35,276 bases of DNA from Candidatus Cryptobacteroides caccocaballi (GTDB taxonomy: Bacteria; Bacteroidota; Bacteroidia; Bacteroidales; UBA932): contig JAGHUQ010000041.1 of NCBI GenBank assembly GCA_018064725.1, forward strand, positions 1-35,276, given 5' to 3'. The notes under the pieces were generated by a model that worked only from the letters and a program-made list of their open reading frames with translations, was not told the origin of the DNA and made no database searches. Shown here piece by piece: positions 1 to 7,494 of this stretch. The first letter of the stretch is position 1, and every line of letters begins with the position of its first letter. A program made the position numbers and the translations under genes.

Positions 1-942
1 TGCATGAACTGCCATGTCCACGGACAGCAGCGCGGAGACCTTTCCATGTTCTATGTCCGCGGACCTAAGGGTGGTGCGATTCTCAATCGCGACGGAAAGC
101 TCCGCAAACTCAATCTGAGGGCAGACGGAATGCTTTCCGGTACCGTATATGGCGAGCTCCATCCTTCCGGAAGATTCGGCGTTTTCTCGACAAACATCAT
201 CATCCCGGGACTCCATGCGATGGCGGGAAAGAGGACCGAGGTCTATGATACCGCATCCGATCTCACGGTAGCCGACTTCGACAACAACAGGATGGTCAAC
301 CAGGCCCATGTCTCACGCGCAGACCGATTCGAGACCTTCCCATGTTTCTCGGCGGACGGAGAGTGGGTCTACTATTGTGTCGCCGACACCGTAGCTATCC
401 CGCAGGACATAGAGAATCTCCGTTACCATCTCGTGCGCGTTGCTTTCGATTCGAATACCGGAGAGATGGGTGAGCAGGTGGATACGATATGGAATGCAAA
501 CGTCCACAATGCTTCGGCATGTCATCCCAAGGCGTCGCCTGACGGCCGCTGGCTGATGTTCACCGTTGCTGATTACGGTACTTTCCCTATCAATCATTCC
601 GAAAGCACGCTCAACCTGGTGGATCTTGCAACCGGAGAAGTACGTGCGCTCGATTCCATCCATGATGATGCTTCGGACACCTTCCACAGTTGGTCTTCCG
701 ACGGACATTGGTTCGTGTTCGCAAGCAAGAGGGGTGATTCTCAGTTCAGCCGTGCGTATTTCTGCCGCCTGGACGAGCAGGGCAATCCGACCAAGCCGTT
801 CATGCTACCTCAGAAGTCGTCACGCTTCTACGAGAACAGTATGAAGTCATTCAACGTGCCTGATCTCGGACGCGAGAGTGTCGGCATCACTGCGAAAGAT
901 GCCGGAAAACTTTACGAGCAGGACAGCGAGTCATTCAATTAG
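1..942 (+). CDS. Beta-propeller (PD40/TolB-like) protein with CxxCH haem c motif, 5' partial
   Basis: The reading frame is open from base 1, so the gene starts upstream; 314 codons are visible and end at TAG 940-942. The first residues read C-M-N-C-H, a CxxCH haem c attachment motif. They are followed by propeller-like repeats: GELHPSGRFGVFS, PCFSADGEWVYYC, PKASPDGRWLMFTVADYG and SWSSDGHWFVFASKRG, the SPDG-x-W/F pattern of PD40/TolB-like blades. I recall Bacteroidota proteins with a C-x-NCH segment directly before a PD40-type propeller, usually with an unknown role. Haem attachment implies export to the periplasm, but the signal peptide is outside the window. Only one CxxCH is visible; more may lie upstream. 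Inference: a periplasmic c-type cytochrome-like or sensor protein. Propeller confident, haem binding likely, function unknown. Confidence 0.72.
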   Translation, partial: CMNCHVHGQQRGDLSMFYVRGPKGGAILNRDGKLRKLNLRADGMLSGTVYGELHPSGRFGVFSTNIIIPGLHAMAGKRTEVYDTASDLTVADFDNNRMVNQAHVSRADRFETFPCFSADGEWVYYCVADTVAIPQDIENLRYHLVRVAFDSNTGEMGEQVDTIWNANVHNASACHPKASPDGRWLMFTVADYGTFPINHSESTLNLVDLATGEVRALDSIHDDASDTFHSWSSDGHWFVFASKRGDSQFSRAYFCRLDEQGNPTKPFMLPQKSSRFYENSMKSFNVPDLGRESVGITAKDAGKLYEQDSESFN

Positions 943-1005
943 TCCATTCTTCTGCCAAGATAGTACATTTCTGCCTCCATGATTTCAAGTGGTGGCGGAA
1001 TTTGT

Positions 1006-1013
1006 TAACTTTG
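1006..1013 (+). promoter_or_regulatory. Probable -7 element for the 1038-4147 pair
   Basis: TAACTTTG matches the Bacteroidota -7 consensus TAnnTTTG and lies 25 bp before the 1038 start codon. A weak -33 match (TTTC) sits about 19 bp upstream. The 3' half of the element overlaps the inverted repeat at 1011-1029, suggesting regulation at this promoter. Confidence 0.55.
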
Positions 1014-1029
1014 TTGAACCACTCAACAA
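1011..1029. promoter_or_regulatory. Inverted repeat, operator-like
   Basis: TTGTTGA-ACCAC-TCAACAA is a perfect 7-bp inverted repeat with a 5-nt spacer. It overlaps the -7 element and the expected transcription start, just upstream of the lipoprotein gene. This is a typical place for a repressor operator. It could also fold as a 5'-leader hairpin in RNA. The binding protein is unknown. Confidence 0.5.
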
Positions 1030-1037
1030 GTACTTAG

Positions 1038-1403
1038 ATGAGAAGATTCATATTGATGGCGGCGTTGGCGCTGATCGCCGCGGTTTCGTGTCAGAAGGAC
1101 GTCGTAATCGACTATCCACATGGGTGTATCTACAGGGCTGATCTTCCTGTCCTTGGGTCAGGGCAGCAGACTAAGATATACCGATCTGAAATTACCTTCA
1201 GCCTCAGGGAGGACCGATTCTCTATCAAGAACGAATATACCGGGGAGAAGTCTGTCATGGAATTCCAGATGGATGATCACACCGCCCGTGACAGCCAGGG
1301 CCAGGTCCTTACATTCGCTGAAAATTGGAAGACGTTCAAGTACAAGAACCTCACTTACTTTCTTGAAGACTTCGTGCCTGAACTGTATAACAAGTATAAA
1401 TAG
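1038..1403 (+). CDS. Small lipoprotein of unknown function
   Basis: A 121-residue protein. It begins with a short signal peptide (MRRF then a hydrophobic stretch) and a lipobox-like AAVSC with Cys18, followed by QKD; charged residues after the Cys fit a surface or outer-membrane lipoprotein in Bacteroidota. The mature part of about 100 residues is rich in charged and aromatic residues (FSLREDRFSIKNEY, ENWKTFKYKNLTYFLEDF) and looks like a small beta-rich fold. I do not recognise the family. It has its own -7 element, lies 14 bp upstream of the large DUF5695-like gene on the same strand, and is probably cotranscribed with it. The start at 1038 is supported because it is the one that yields a clean signal peptide. 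Confidence 0.72.
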   Translation: MRRFILMAALALIAAVSCQKDVVIDYPHGCIYRADLPVLGSGQQTKIYRSEITFSLREDRFSIKNEYTGEKSVMEFQMDDHTARDSQGQVLTFAENWKTFKYKNLTYFLEDFVPELYNKYK

Positions 1404-1417
1404 AAACATCTATACCT

Positions 1418-4147
1418 ATGAAAGCTGTCCTTTCCATTCTTACTGCGCTTGTCGCGGCCTCTTTCAGCATATCCGCGCAGGTTCCGGAACCAAAGCTTTT
1501 GGCTGCGGAGAACGATAAATGGAGTGTCGAGTATGATCTGTCTGGCATCAGGACTGTCATAGACAAGAGTGATCCGTTCCTTGCCGACTGCATAGGACGA
1601 AGGGGTGCACTCGGATCGTACATGCTGAACTACAAGGTGCAGGACGGTGTCTGGCTTACAGTTCCGCTCGACAGGAGGACCATGTCCGTTGATGGAAATG
1701 AAGTGACATACGTCGACCATACGATAGGAGACGTGCTTCGCGTAACCCAGACATTCAGTTTGCAGCAGGACGGGATTTCGTGGGACATTCATATAGACAA
1801 TCTCAGCCGTTTCCCAGTGCTTGTCGGAGACCTTGCGGTGACTGTACCATGGAGCACGGAGGTCGATGACGAGGATACCGACGAGGTGTTTGAACTCACC
1901 TATACGAAGCATTCGAATATTTCCGGCGACGGGTCGTTCATCTATTTCACCCGATTCGGAGGGGAGGCCCCATACCCGCTGCTCCTTCCTGAAGCCGGCA
2001 CTCCGCTGGAATATTGCACTAATGCCCGAAGTGGATATCAGGCATACATACGCTCAGGAAAGAGCGGCAGGGCCGAGACTCGCGGCACATGGCGTCAGGA
2101 ACATACCGTAGACCACCTTGCTCCTGCCGGTGAGGCTGGCAGCACGCTGGATTATGGATTCAGACTCATGAGCGCCGGTTCATATCAGCAGATACGCGAC
2201 CTCCTGTATGCCAACCGATCTGTCGATGTCATGGTTGCGCCCGGACTTACACTTCCGAGAGGACACAAAGGTTCGTTCGCACTGCGTACCGAGTGCCAGA
2301 TTGATTCCGTCGTGGCTGAATATCCGCTCCAGACCAGGCTGTTGAAAAGAAGTGGAGACGGAGACGTGAGCATCTGGGACGTCGAGTTCGACAGGCTCGG
2401 CGAGAACCGAATCACCGTATGGTTCGACGGCGGCAGGAAGACTTATCTCGAGTATTTCTCATGCCTCAGCCCAGAGACACTTCTGCGCAAGCGCAGCTCC
2501 TTCCTCGTGGACAGGCAGCAGTTCCGCAATACCGGCAGATGGTATGACGGACTGTACGGTGAATATGACATGGCGGCCGGCGAACTCAGGGGACCGGACA
2601 ATCCCGACATTTATGACGAGACACTCACCTATTTCCTCGCCAGCGACGATCCTATTCTCGGCAAGGCTCCTTTCCTGGCATCAAAGAATGCGGTATTCCC
2701 TGATAAGAAGGAGATTGAATCATTGGAATATCACCTTGAGCATTTCGTGTGGGGCGGACTTCAGAGGACGGCAGATGAGAAACCTCTCCCCTACGGTGTA
2801 TATGGCACTCCAAACTGGTACATAAACCGTCACCAGGACTTGCGCGAGACCTATTCTGAGTATAAGACCGACAGGCTCAGGACATGGAGGACATATGACT
2901 ATCCTCACGTATTCATGCTTTGGTGGGAGATGTACAAGATCGCTTCCCGTTATCCTGATATGTGTTCATACGCAAGTGCCGACGAGTATCTCGAAAGGGC
3001 ATATCAGACCGCCCGGGCGTATTGGCATTACCCGACTGAACTGCTCGGCGAATACTACGAGACCTTCAAGTGGGGTGCTTACAACGAGAATGTGCTGCCG
3101 GATATCATCGATGAGCTTTCCCGCAGAGGAAGGACAGCTGAGGCTGATACCCTCAGGAAGGGATGGGAGAAGAAGACGCGTTACTTCGTATCTGAGGGAA
3201 GGTATCCATACAGAAGCGAATATGCCACCGACAGGACTGCATTCGAGTCGACCTTCGCACTGGCCGACTATGGGCTCAGGAGAGGAGTGGAAGGCTTGCA
3301 GCGAGACGAGGTGTGTGATTTCATGGAGAGACAGTATCTTGCCAATCTCTCATGCAGGGGCGTGCTCGAGAATCAATGGTATATCATGGGCGGCGATTTC
3401 CACCGCTCCTCAGACTGGAGCGTCATGAGCTACATGGCCAGAATGGGTGGCTGGGGCGTGCTCGGGTACGGACTTCGTTTCGCTGACGACCCATACGATG
3501 CCATCAGGCTCGGCTACAGCAGCTATCTCGGACAGTTCGGCTTGATAAATGCCGGAGATGAGGAATCGGACTATGGATATTGGTATCCGGGTGTCGAAAA
3601 GGATGGCTCGATGGGACAGGCGTTCACTCCATTGAAATTCGGTTCGGCATGGATCGGAACACAGGAACCGCGTGGCCCATGGCGTTATTGCGGCGAGGGA
3701 GACCTCGGTATGTGTGCAGTAACCAGGATGGCTGAGACCATACTGGCAGATGATCCCGTATTCGGATGGACACTCTTTGGTGGCCGCGAGTTCAGACAGA
3801 GCAAGGAAGGCTTCAGCTTCATTCCGGACGACGGCGTGCGTACCAGGATAGCCGTCGTCAATGATGACCGCAGAACGGAACTTTCACTCGACAGAGACAA
3901 TTGGTCTGGCGCAACTCCCGTGAGGGTAGATGCCGCGCTGAGGAACATGGAACTTGTTCTCGAGAACGGTGTCGGTGGACAGCATGACACTGTGCTCAGG
4001 ATCTCTTCTCTCTCTTACGGAAAGAAGGCCAAGGCCAGCGTCAGCATTGACGGACGCAAAGTCCAGGGTAAGAGAGACTTGGACGGCAACCTCGTATTCG
4101 TGCTGCACGTCAGCCGTGATTCACATTCCGTCAAGGTAAGCTTCTAG
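1418..4147 (+). CDS. Large secreted DUF5695-like protein, possible six-hairpin glycosidase fold
   Basis: A 909-residue protein with a signal peptide (MKAVLSILTALVAASFSISAQ) and no lipobox Cys, so probably periplasmic or secreted. Residues about 25-330 look like a beta-sandwich (LDRRTMSVDGNEVTYVDH; NLSRFPVLVGDLAVTVPW), as in galactose-mutarotase-like N-domains. The middle, about 340-760, is Trp/Tyr-rich and helical (WYDGLYGEYDMAAGEL, HVFMLWWEMYKIASRYPDM, LGEYYETFKWGAYNENVLPD), resembling an alpha/alpha toroid. A beta-rich C-domain of about 130 residues follows. Length and layout fit what I recall of DUF5695 in Bacteroidota. A carbohydrate-active enzyme is inference; no catalytic pair can be assigned from sequence alone. 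It follows the small lipoprotein by 14 bp and converges on the M61 gene with a shared CTAG at the stop codons. Confidence 0.62.
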   Translation: MKAVLSILTALVAASFSISAQVPEPKLLAAENDKWSVEYDLSGIRTVIDKSDPFLADCIGRRGALGSYMLNYKVQDGVWLTVPLDRRTMSVDGNEVTYVDHTIGDVLRVTQTFSLQQDGISWDIHIDNLSRFPVLVGDLAVTVPWSTEVDDEDTDEVFELTYTKHSNISGDGSFIYFTRFGGEAPYPLLLPEAGTPLEYCTNARSGYQAYIRSGKSGRAETRGTWRQEHTVDHLAPAGEAGSTLDYGFRLMSAGSYQQIRDLLYANRSVDVMVAPGLTLPRGHKGSFALRTECQIDSVVAEYPLQTRLLKRSGDGDVSIWDVEFDRLGENRITVWFDGGRKTYLEYFSCLSPETLLRKRSSFLVDRQQFRNTGRWYDGLYGEYDMAAGELRGPDNPDIYDETLTYFLASDDPILGKAPFLASKNAVFPDKKEIESLEYHLEHFVWGGLQRTADEKPLPYGVYGTPNWYINRHQDLRETYSEYKTDRLRTWRTYDYPHVFMLWWEMYKIASRYPDMCSYASADEYLERAYQTARAYWHYPTELLGEYYETFKWGAYNENVLPDIIDELSRRGRTAEADTLRKGWEKKTRYFVSEGRYPYRSEYATDRTAFESTFALADYGLRRGVEGLQRDEVCDFMERQYLANLSCRGVLENQWYIMGGDFHRSSDWSVMSYMARMGGWGVLGYGLRFADDPYDAIRLGYSSYLGQFGLINAGDEESDYGYWYPGVEKDGSMGQAFTPLKFGSAWIGTQEPRGPWRYCGEGDLGMCAVTRMAETILADDPVFGWTLFGGREFRQSKEGFSFIPDDGVRTRIAVVNDDRRTELSLDRDNWSGATPVRVDAALRNMELVLENGVGGQHDTVLRISSLSYGKKAKASVSIDGRKVQGKRDLDGNLVFVLHVSRDSHSVKVSF

Positions 4148-5643
4148 ATCCTGCCCATTTTCCAGCTTTCCCTATCGATGCTGATGCCGGCAGGTGTCAG
4201 TATAGATTCGTAGTCTATTTCGTCGGCGGTATCGACATAGTGTCTTACCATATCCAGGTCACCACCTGCGATCTCCTCTGCAGCGGCCCAGAATTCCTCT
4301 TCAGTGAATCCCCTTCCAAGGTCTTTGTAGAACCTGTCATAGAGTAGTTTCATAAGGTCGTCAAGGCTCTTCGCTCCGGAAGTCATGGTGCGGATGCGTG
4401 CGTCAAGCAGGAAGCCGATGACCGGACCCTTGACATAGTATGAGATGGTGGTCGCCGAGTGGTTGGCGTTGCTGTTGAAGAAGTTCAGCCAGATGTCGTA
4501 GCTGCTCTCTCGCATGCTCATATGCAGTCTTCCTTCGGTCTTCTGCGTGTTTCGTATGTAGTCCGAGATGATGTCGAGGTGCTCCTGGTCGGAGATTATG
4601 CCTGCCTTCATGAGCAGGTAGCTCTCGTAGTAGCATGTGATACCTTCGCTGAACCACAGACCTGTGGTGAAGTTCTCCCTGTCATAGTCAAAAGGACCGA
4701 GCTCGATCGGTCTTATTGCCTTGACGTTGTAGTTGTGGAAGTATTCATGTGTGAGGAACATGAGTTCGTCGAGGTATTCGGCTCGCGTAGCGAAATCCCA
4801 GTGCCCGGCGGTGTAGTCAGCCTGCGACGACTGGTGCTCGAGGCCGCCCCTGCCCTCTCCCAGAAGCAGCAGGTGATACGACTCGTACGGTGTCTCTCCG
4901 AAGATTGCGACAGCCTGATCCACGGCCTTGAGAAAGTCCTCTGCCATCGGGCTCTCCTCGAAGCCCTGTGGTGTCTCGAGGGCGAATTCATATATGTGAC
5001 CACCCCTTTCGTAGGCTTTTACCAGTTGGTTGCCGAGAAGGAACGGAGAGTCGTAGAGCACATCGAAGTCCGGTGCGACATATCGTCCATCTATCTGTTC
5101 GAGTGATGTTGAAATCTTGCTCCAGCTCTTCGGAAGTTCGAAGCCGACACTGACCGGATGGTTCACGTCCCCGGCAACGTGCATGAAAACTCCGTTTCCC
5201 GGAACGAAAGCAGCGCTCTCCTCGACCCTGCATTCAGCAACGGTGCGGAAGTCGGAGAATATCCTGTATGAGACATGGACAGTGTCGGCGGTCTCTACTA
5301 CCCATGCGTTCTTGCCTTTCTTCTCCCAGCTGAGAGGATTTCCGTTCTGGTCCTTGGCGTCGAAGCCTGTGAGGTCCTTCGGATAGTCGATGATGATGTA
5401 ATAGCCTGGAGCCCAAACCGGCAGCTTGAACTCGACCGTTTCCTGACGCTTTCCTGTCGGGATATAGGTCATGTCCACGTCAATATATTTCTCAGGGATA
5501 TCGAAGGAGAGATCGTAGCTGATCTCGTATGACTGGTTGGCATCCTTGCTCGATCCGGCAGTTTTGTTCGTGCAGGAAGTTATATTCGAGTATGCTGTTG
5601 CGACGATGGCAAGCATCATCATTGCTGCTATAGGCTTTCTCAT
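4144..5643 (-). CDS. M61-family metallopeptidase (glycyl aminopeptidase-like) without PDZ domain
   Basis: A 499-residue exported peptidase. The N-terminus is hydrophobic and followed by ITSC-TNK (Cys24), a possible lipobox. Residues about 40-210 form the M61 N-terminal beta domain (LPVWAPGYYIIIDYPKDL). The catalytic domain has GGLEH (266-270), the zinc motif HEYFH (His299, Glu300, His303) and WFSEG with Glu333 as third ligand, all in the expected order. M61 enzymes trim peptides and prefer N-terminal Gly or Ala. Many relatives are near 600 residues with a C-terminal PDZ domain; this one stops just after AGISIDRESW, roughly where a PDZ would begin. Its stop codon overlaps that of the convergent DUF5695-like gene. 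The upstream -7 match (TATCTTCG, 5664-5671, minus strand) is imperfect. Confidence 0.88.
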   Translation of the reverse strand: MRKPIAAMMMLAIVATAYSNITSCTNKTAGSSKDANQSYEISYDLSFDIPEKYIDVDMTYIPTGKRQETVEFKLPVWAPGYYIIIDYPKDLTGFDAKDQNGNPLSWEKKGKNAWVVETADTVHVSYRIFSDFRTVAECRVEESAAFVPGNGVFMHVAGDVNHPVSVGFELPKSWSKISTSLEQIDGRYVAPDFDVLYDSPFLLGNQLVKAYERGGHIYEFALETPQGFEESPMAEDFLKAVDQAVAIFGETPYESYHLLLLGEGRGGLEHQSSQADYTAGHWDFATRAEYLDELMFLTHEYFHNYNVKAIRPIELGPFDYDRENFTTGLWFSEGITCYYESYLLMKAGIISDQEHLDIISDYIRNTQKTEGRLHMSMRESSYDIWLNFFNSNANHSATTISYYVKGPVIGFLLDARIRTMTSGAKSLDDLMKLLYDRFYKDLGRGFTEEEFWAAAEEIAGGDLDMVRHYVDTADEIDYESILTPAGISIDRESWKMGRI

Positions 5644-5833
5644 TTCATATGTTATTTGACAGGCGAAGATAGCAATTATTTTTGCGAAAAATCTCTCTTA
5701 CTTGCTCATTGATGCAACAGACAAGGTCTGGAGCACCATCGCGGCGGTCCAGACCTTTTCCCCTTTGCAAATAGACGGACGAATGTCCTCAGAAATAGAA
5801 ATTATAGTAGTCCTTGGCTTCGAAAGCTGTGTG
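5644..5833 (-). terminator. Ferritin-M61 spacer with a hairpin at 5723-5757
   Basis: This 190-bp gap holds a perfect 10-bp inverted repeat, AAGGTCTGGA (5723-5732) and TCCAGACCTT (5748-5757), with a 15-nt loop. It is placed as a terminator for the ferritin transcript, but the following T-run on the minus strand is poor (TTGTCTGTTG). A weak -7-like TATCTTCG for the M61 gene lies at 5664-5671 on the minus strand. I see no credible coding region in the gap. Confidence 0.45.
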
Positions 5834-6355
5834 TCAGTTGCGCCTGCGCAGCGGCTCTGCGGTGCAATATTGACGCTCACCCATCTCTTCGTCCAGTTCA
5901 TGGATCGCGAGCGCATCCTTACCTGCCCTTTCGAACTCCATGAGTTTCTGGGCTGCGTCGCATTCTTCCTCCACCTGTTCGTCGATAAACCACTGGAGCC
6001 GGCTCAGGGTCGCGTAGTCCCCCTCCTGCATCGCGAGACTCACCAGGTCTGTCACCATCTCGGTGACCCTTCTCTCGTGTGCAAGCGTATCTTCGAACAT
6101 CTCCTGCGGGTTGCTCCATTCCGATGGCACATCGGAGATGGGTTTGAGCGTCACCTTCGCTCCGCATTGCTGCATATATGATTCGAGTATCCTCGCATGG
6201 TCCTGCTCCTCCATCCACTGTACGAAGAACCAGTTTGCGATGCCCTCCATTGCCTTGTGGCTGGCGTCGAGCGACATTGCGAGGTAAAGGTATGCCGACC
6301 ATAGTTCGGCATTGATCTGCTCGTTGAGAGCATGGTTCATGTTCTTTGAAATCAT
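5834..6355 (-). CDS. ftnA: Bacterial non-haem ferritin
   Basis: A 173-residue cytoplasmic four-helix iron storage protein; 24 subunits form a shell that oxidises Fe(II) and stores it as ferric mineral. The ferroxidase residues match E. coli FtnA in position: Glu17 (in AELWSAYLYL), Glu50 and His53 (EEQDHAR), Glu94 (AHERRV), Gln127 and Glu130 (DEQVEEE). All site A/B/C ligands I can check are present, so the protein is probably active. Length is normal. The C-terminal tail ends in an unusual basic RRRN. It is transcribed divergently from the LysR-type gene at 6511, with a -7 element at 6403-6410 and two LysR-box-like sites in the 155-bp spacer, so that regulator probably controls it. Confidence 0.95.
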   Translation of the reverse strand: MISKNMNHALNEQINAELWSAYLYLAMSLDASHKAMEGIANWFFVQWMEEQDHARILESYMQQCGAKVTLKPISDVPSEWSNPQEMFEDTLAHERRVTEMVTDLVSLAMQEGDYATLSRLQWFIDEQVEEECDAAQKLMEFERAGKDALAIHELDEEMGERQYCTAEPLRRRN

Positions 6356-6402
6356 AGTATAAAAATTTTAGTGTCCCTATTCTCCTTGATTTTTCTGTGT
6401 TG

Positions 6403-6410
6403 CAAAGGTA
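6403..6410 (-). promoter_or_regulatory. -7 element of the ferritin promoter
   Basis: Read on the minus strand this is TACCTTTG, a match to TAnnTTTG, about 48 bp before the ferritin start codon. No TTG is found at the -33 position 19 bp upstream, which fits a promoter that needs an activator. Predicted transcription start is near 6397. Confidence 0.6.
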
Positions 6411-6419
6411 GAGTGCGGC

Positions 6420-6436
6420 TATTGATGTATTTAATT
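6420..6436. promoter_or_regulatory. Imperfect LysR-type box (proximal to ferritin)
   Basis: TATTGA-TGTAT-TTAATT is a degenerate copy of the perfect palindrome at 6464-6480. The two share the exact 9-mer GCTATTGAT (6418-6426 and 6462-6470), spaced 44 bp. Its centre is about 31 bp upstream of the predicted ferritin transcription start, where the activation half-site of LysR systems usually lies. Confidence 0.5.
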
Positions 6437-6456
6437 ACTTTGTAAGTATTTTTATA

Positions 6457-6486
6457 TTGCAGCTATTGATATTTTCAATACATTTG
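6457..6486 (+). promoter_or_regulatory. Promoter of the LysR-type gene
   Basis: A -33-like TTG (6457-6459) is followed by exactly 19 bp and then TACATTTG (6479-6486), matching the Bacteroidota spacing and TAnnTTTG. The start codon is 25 bp further downstream. The LysR box sits between the two elements. Confidence 0.65.
6464..6480. promoter_or_regulatory. LysR-type recognition box (T-N11-A palindrome)
   Basis: TATTGA-TATTT-TCAATA is a perfect 6-bp inverted repeat with a 5-nt spacer and contains the T-N11-A core (T6466 to A6478) typical of LysR regulators. It lies about 75 bp upstream of the predicted ferritin start and overlaps the LysR gene's own -7 element. That placement suits activation of ferritin plus autorepression. 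Confidence 0.6.
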
Positions 6487-6510
6487 CGGAAATATTAATA
6501 TGTCAAGCAT

Positions 6511-7416
6511 ATGGAACTAAGGCAGTTAAGATATTTTGTGACCGTAGCTCGCACGCTTAACTTCTCTGAAGCCTCGCGCAAGCTCTACATCACTCAGGGC
6601 ACCTTGTCTCAACAGATACGTCAGCTTGAGGACGAACTCAGCTCTAGACTCTTCGAGCGCAGCTCCCACAGCGTGTCTCTGACCGAAGCCGGCGAAGAAC
6701 TTTTGCCTTTGGCAGTGACGACCTTGGAGGCGGCTGATGCATGCATGGACAGAATGAAGGAACTGCGCGGCTCACTTACCGGCACCCTCAACATCGGTAC
6801 GACGCAATCCTTCATCACCATCGTCGCGGAGGCCGTGAAAATCATCATGAAGGAACACCATGACCTGAAGCTGAACGTCAGCGTCCATACTGCTGCAGTT
6901 CTACTGGACAATCTTCGTGACAGGGAGATAGACATGGCCTTGGCATTCAAATCCATAGAGAAGTTCGAGGATATAGAGTCCGAGGTCCTGTTCAAAACCA
7001 GCCTGTGTGTAGTCGTCCGTAGGGACCATCCGCTTGCCGACCGCAAGTCTCTGAGTCTCTCAGATATGGTCGGATACGGGTTAGTCCTCCCTGGAAAGGG
7101 ACTTCAGTCACGCCGTGCTGTTGATAAGTTCGTGGGCATAGACACCAGCAATCTCGATATCCGTGCGGAGTTCAACGATCCTGAAGCCATCATGGATATG
7201 GTCCAGAGCACCGGTCTCGCTACCATCATTTCTCCCATTGCTGTCGCCTATCGACCGAAGCTCAAGACCATACCGTTGGAGGGAGGCAAGTTTACCATGA
7301 CAGGCTGTGTCCATAGGCTGAAGGACGGTTATAGGAAGCACTCTTCGGAAGTGTTCTTGTCCGCGCTTCGAGACGCGGCGTCAATTGAGCGTATCAGCGG
7401 AGGTCTCACTATGTGA
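6511..7416 (+). CDS. LysR-type transcriptional regulator
   Basis: A 301-residue cytoplasmic DNA-binding protein. Residues 1-60 are a typical winged helix-turn-helix (MELRQLRYFVTVARTLNFSE; ITQGTLSQQIRQLEDEL), then a linker helix to about 88 and a LysR substrate-binding domain from about 90 to 295. It resembles the CynR/CysB/OxyR-like branch in general shape. The OxyR redox cysteine pair is not present: the only cysteines are Cys78, Cys166 and Cys266, none in the 199-208 region, so peroxide sensing of the OxyR type is unlikely. The effector is unknown. It is divergent from ferritin, with operator-like boxes between them, and 78 bp upstream of the TonB receptor gene, which has its own -7 element. 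Confidence 0.93.
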   Translation: MELRQLRYFVTVARTLNFSEASRKLYITQGTLSQQIRQLEDELSSRLFERSSHSVSLTEAGEELLPLAVTTLEAADACMDRMKELRGSLTGTLNIGTTQSFITIVAEAVKIIMKEHHDLKLNVSVHTAAVLLDNLRDREIDMALAFKSIEKFEDIESEVLFKTSLCVVVRRDHPLADRKSLSLSDMVGYGLVLPGKGLQSRRAVDKFVGIDTSNLDIRAEFNDPEAIMDMVQSTGLATIISPIAVAYRPKLKTIPLEGGKFTMTGCVHRLKDGYRKHSSEVFLSALRDAASIERISGGLTM

Positions 7417-7456
7417 GAAAGTAATGTCAGCGAAGCTTTGTAAAGAAGATTTTGCA

Positions 7457-7464
7457 TATATTTG
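7457..7464 (+). promoter_or_regulatory. -7 element for the TonB receptor operon
   Basis: TATATTTG matches TAnnTTTG and lies 30 bp before the 7495 start codon. A TTTG (7437-7440) lies 16 bp upstream, shorter than the usual 19-bp spacing. This suggests the block starting at 7495 is transcribed independently of the LysR gene. Confidence 0.55.
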
Positions 7465-7494
7465 CCGCGCATTATAAACATCTTGAAGAAATAG

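Noticed and set aside
4459..5106. 215-codon plus-strand open frame antisense to the M61 gene
   Set aside because: Lies over the HEYFH catalytic region of M61; no promoter or domain evidence on the plus strand.
5698..5916. Short minus-strand open frame after the ferritin gene
   Set aside because: Mostly overlaps ferritin in another frame and runs through the hairpin at 5723-5757; no start signal or family.
6511..7416. OxyR identity for the LysR-type regulator next to ferritin
   Set aside because: The OxyR redox cysteine pair is missing; cysteines are only at 78, 166 and 266.
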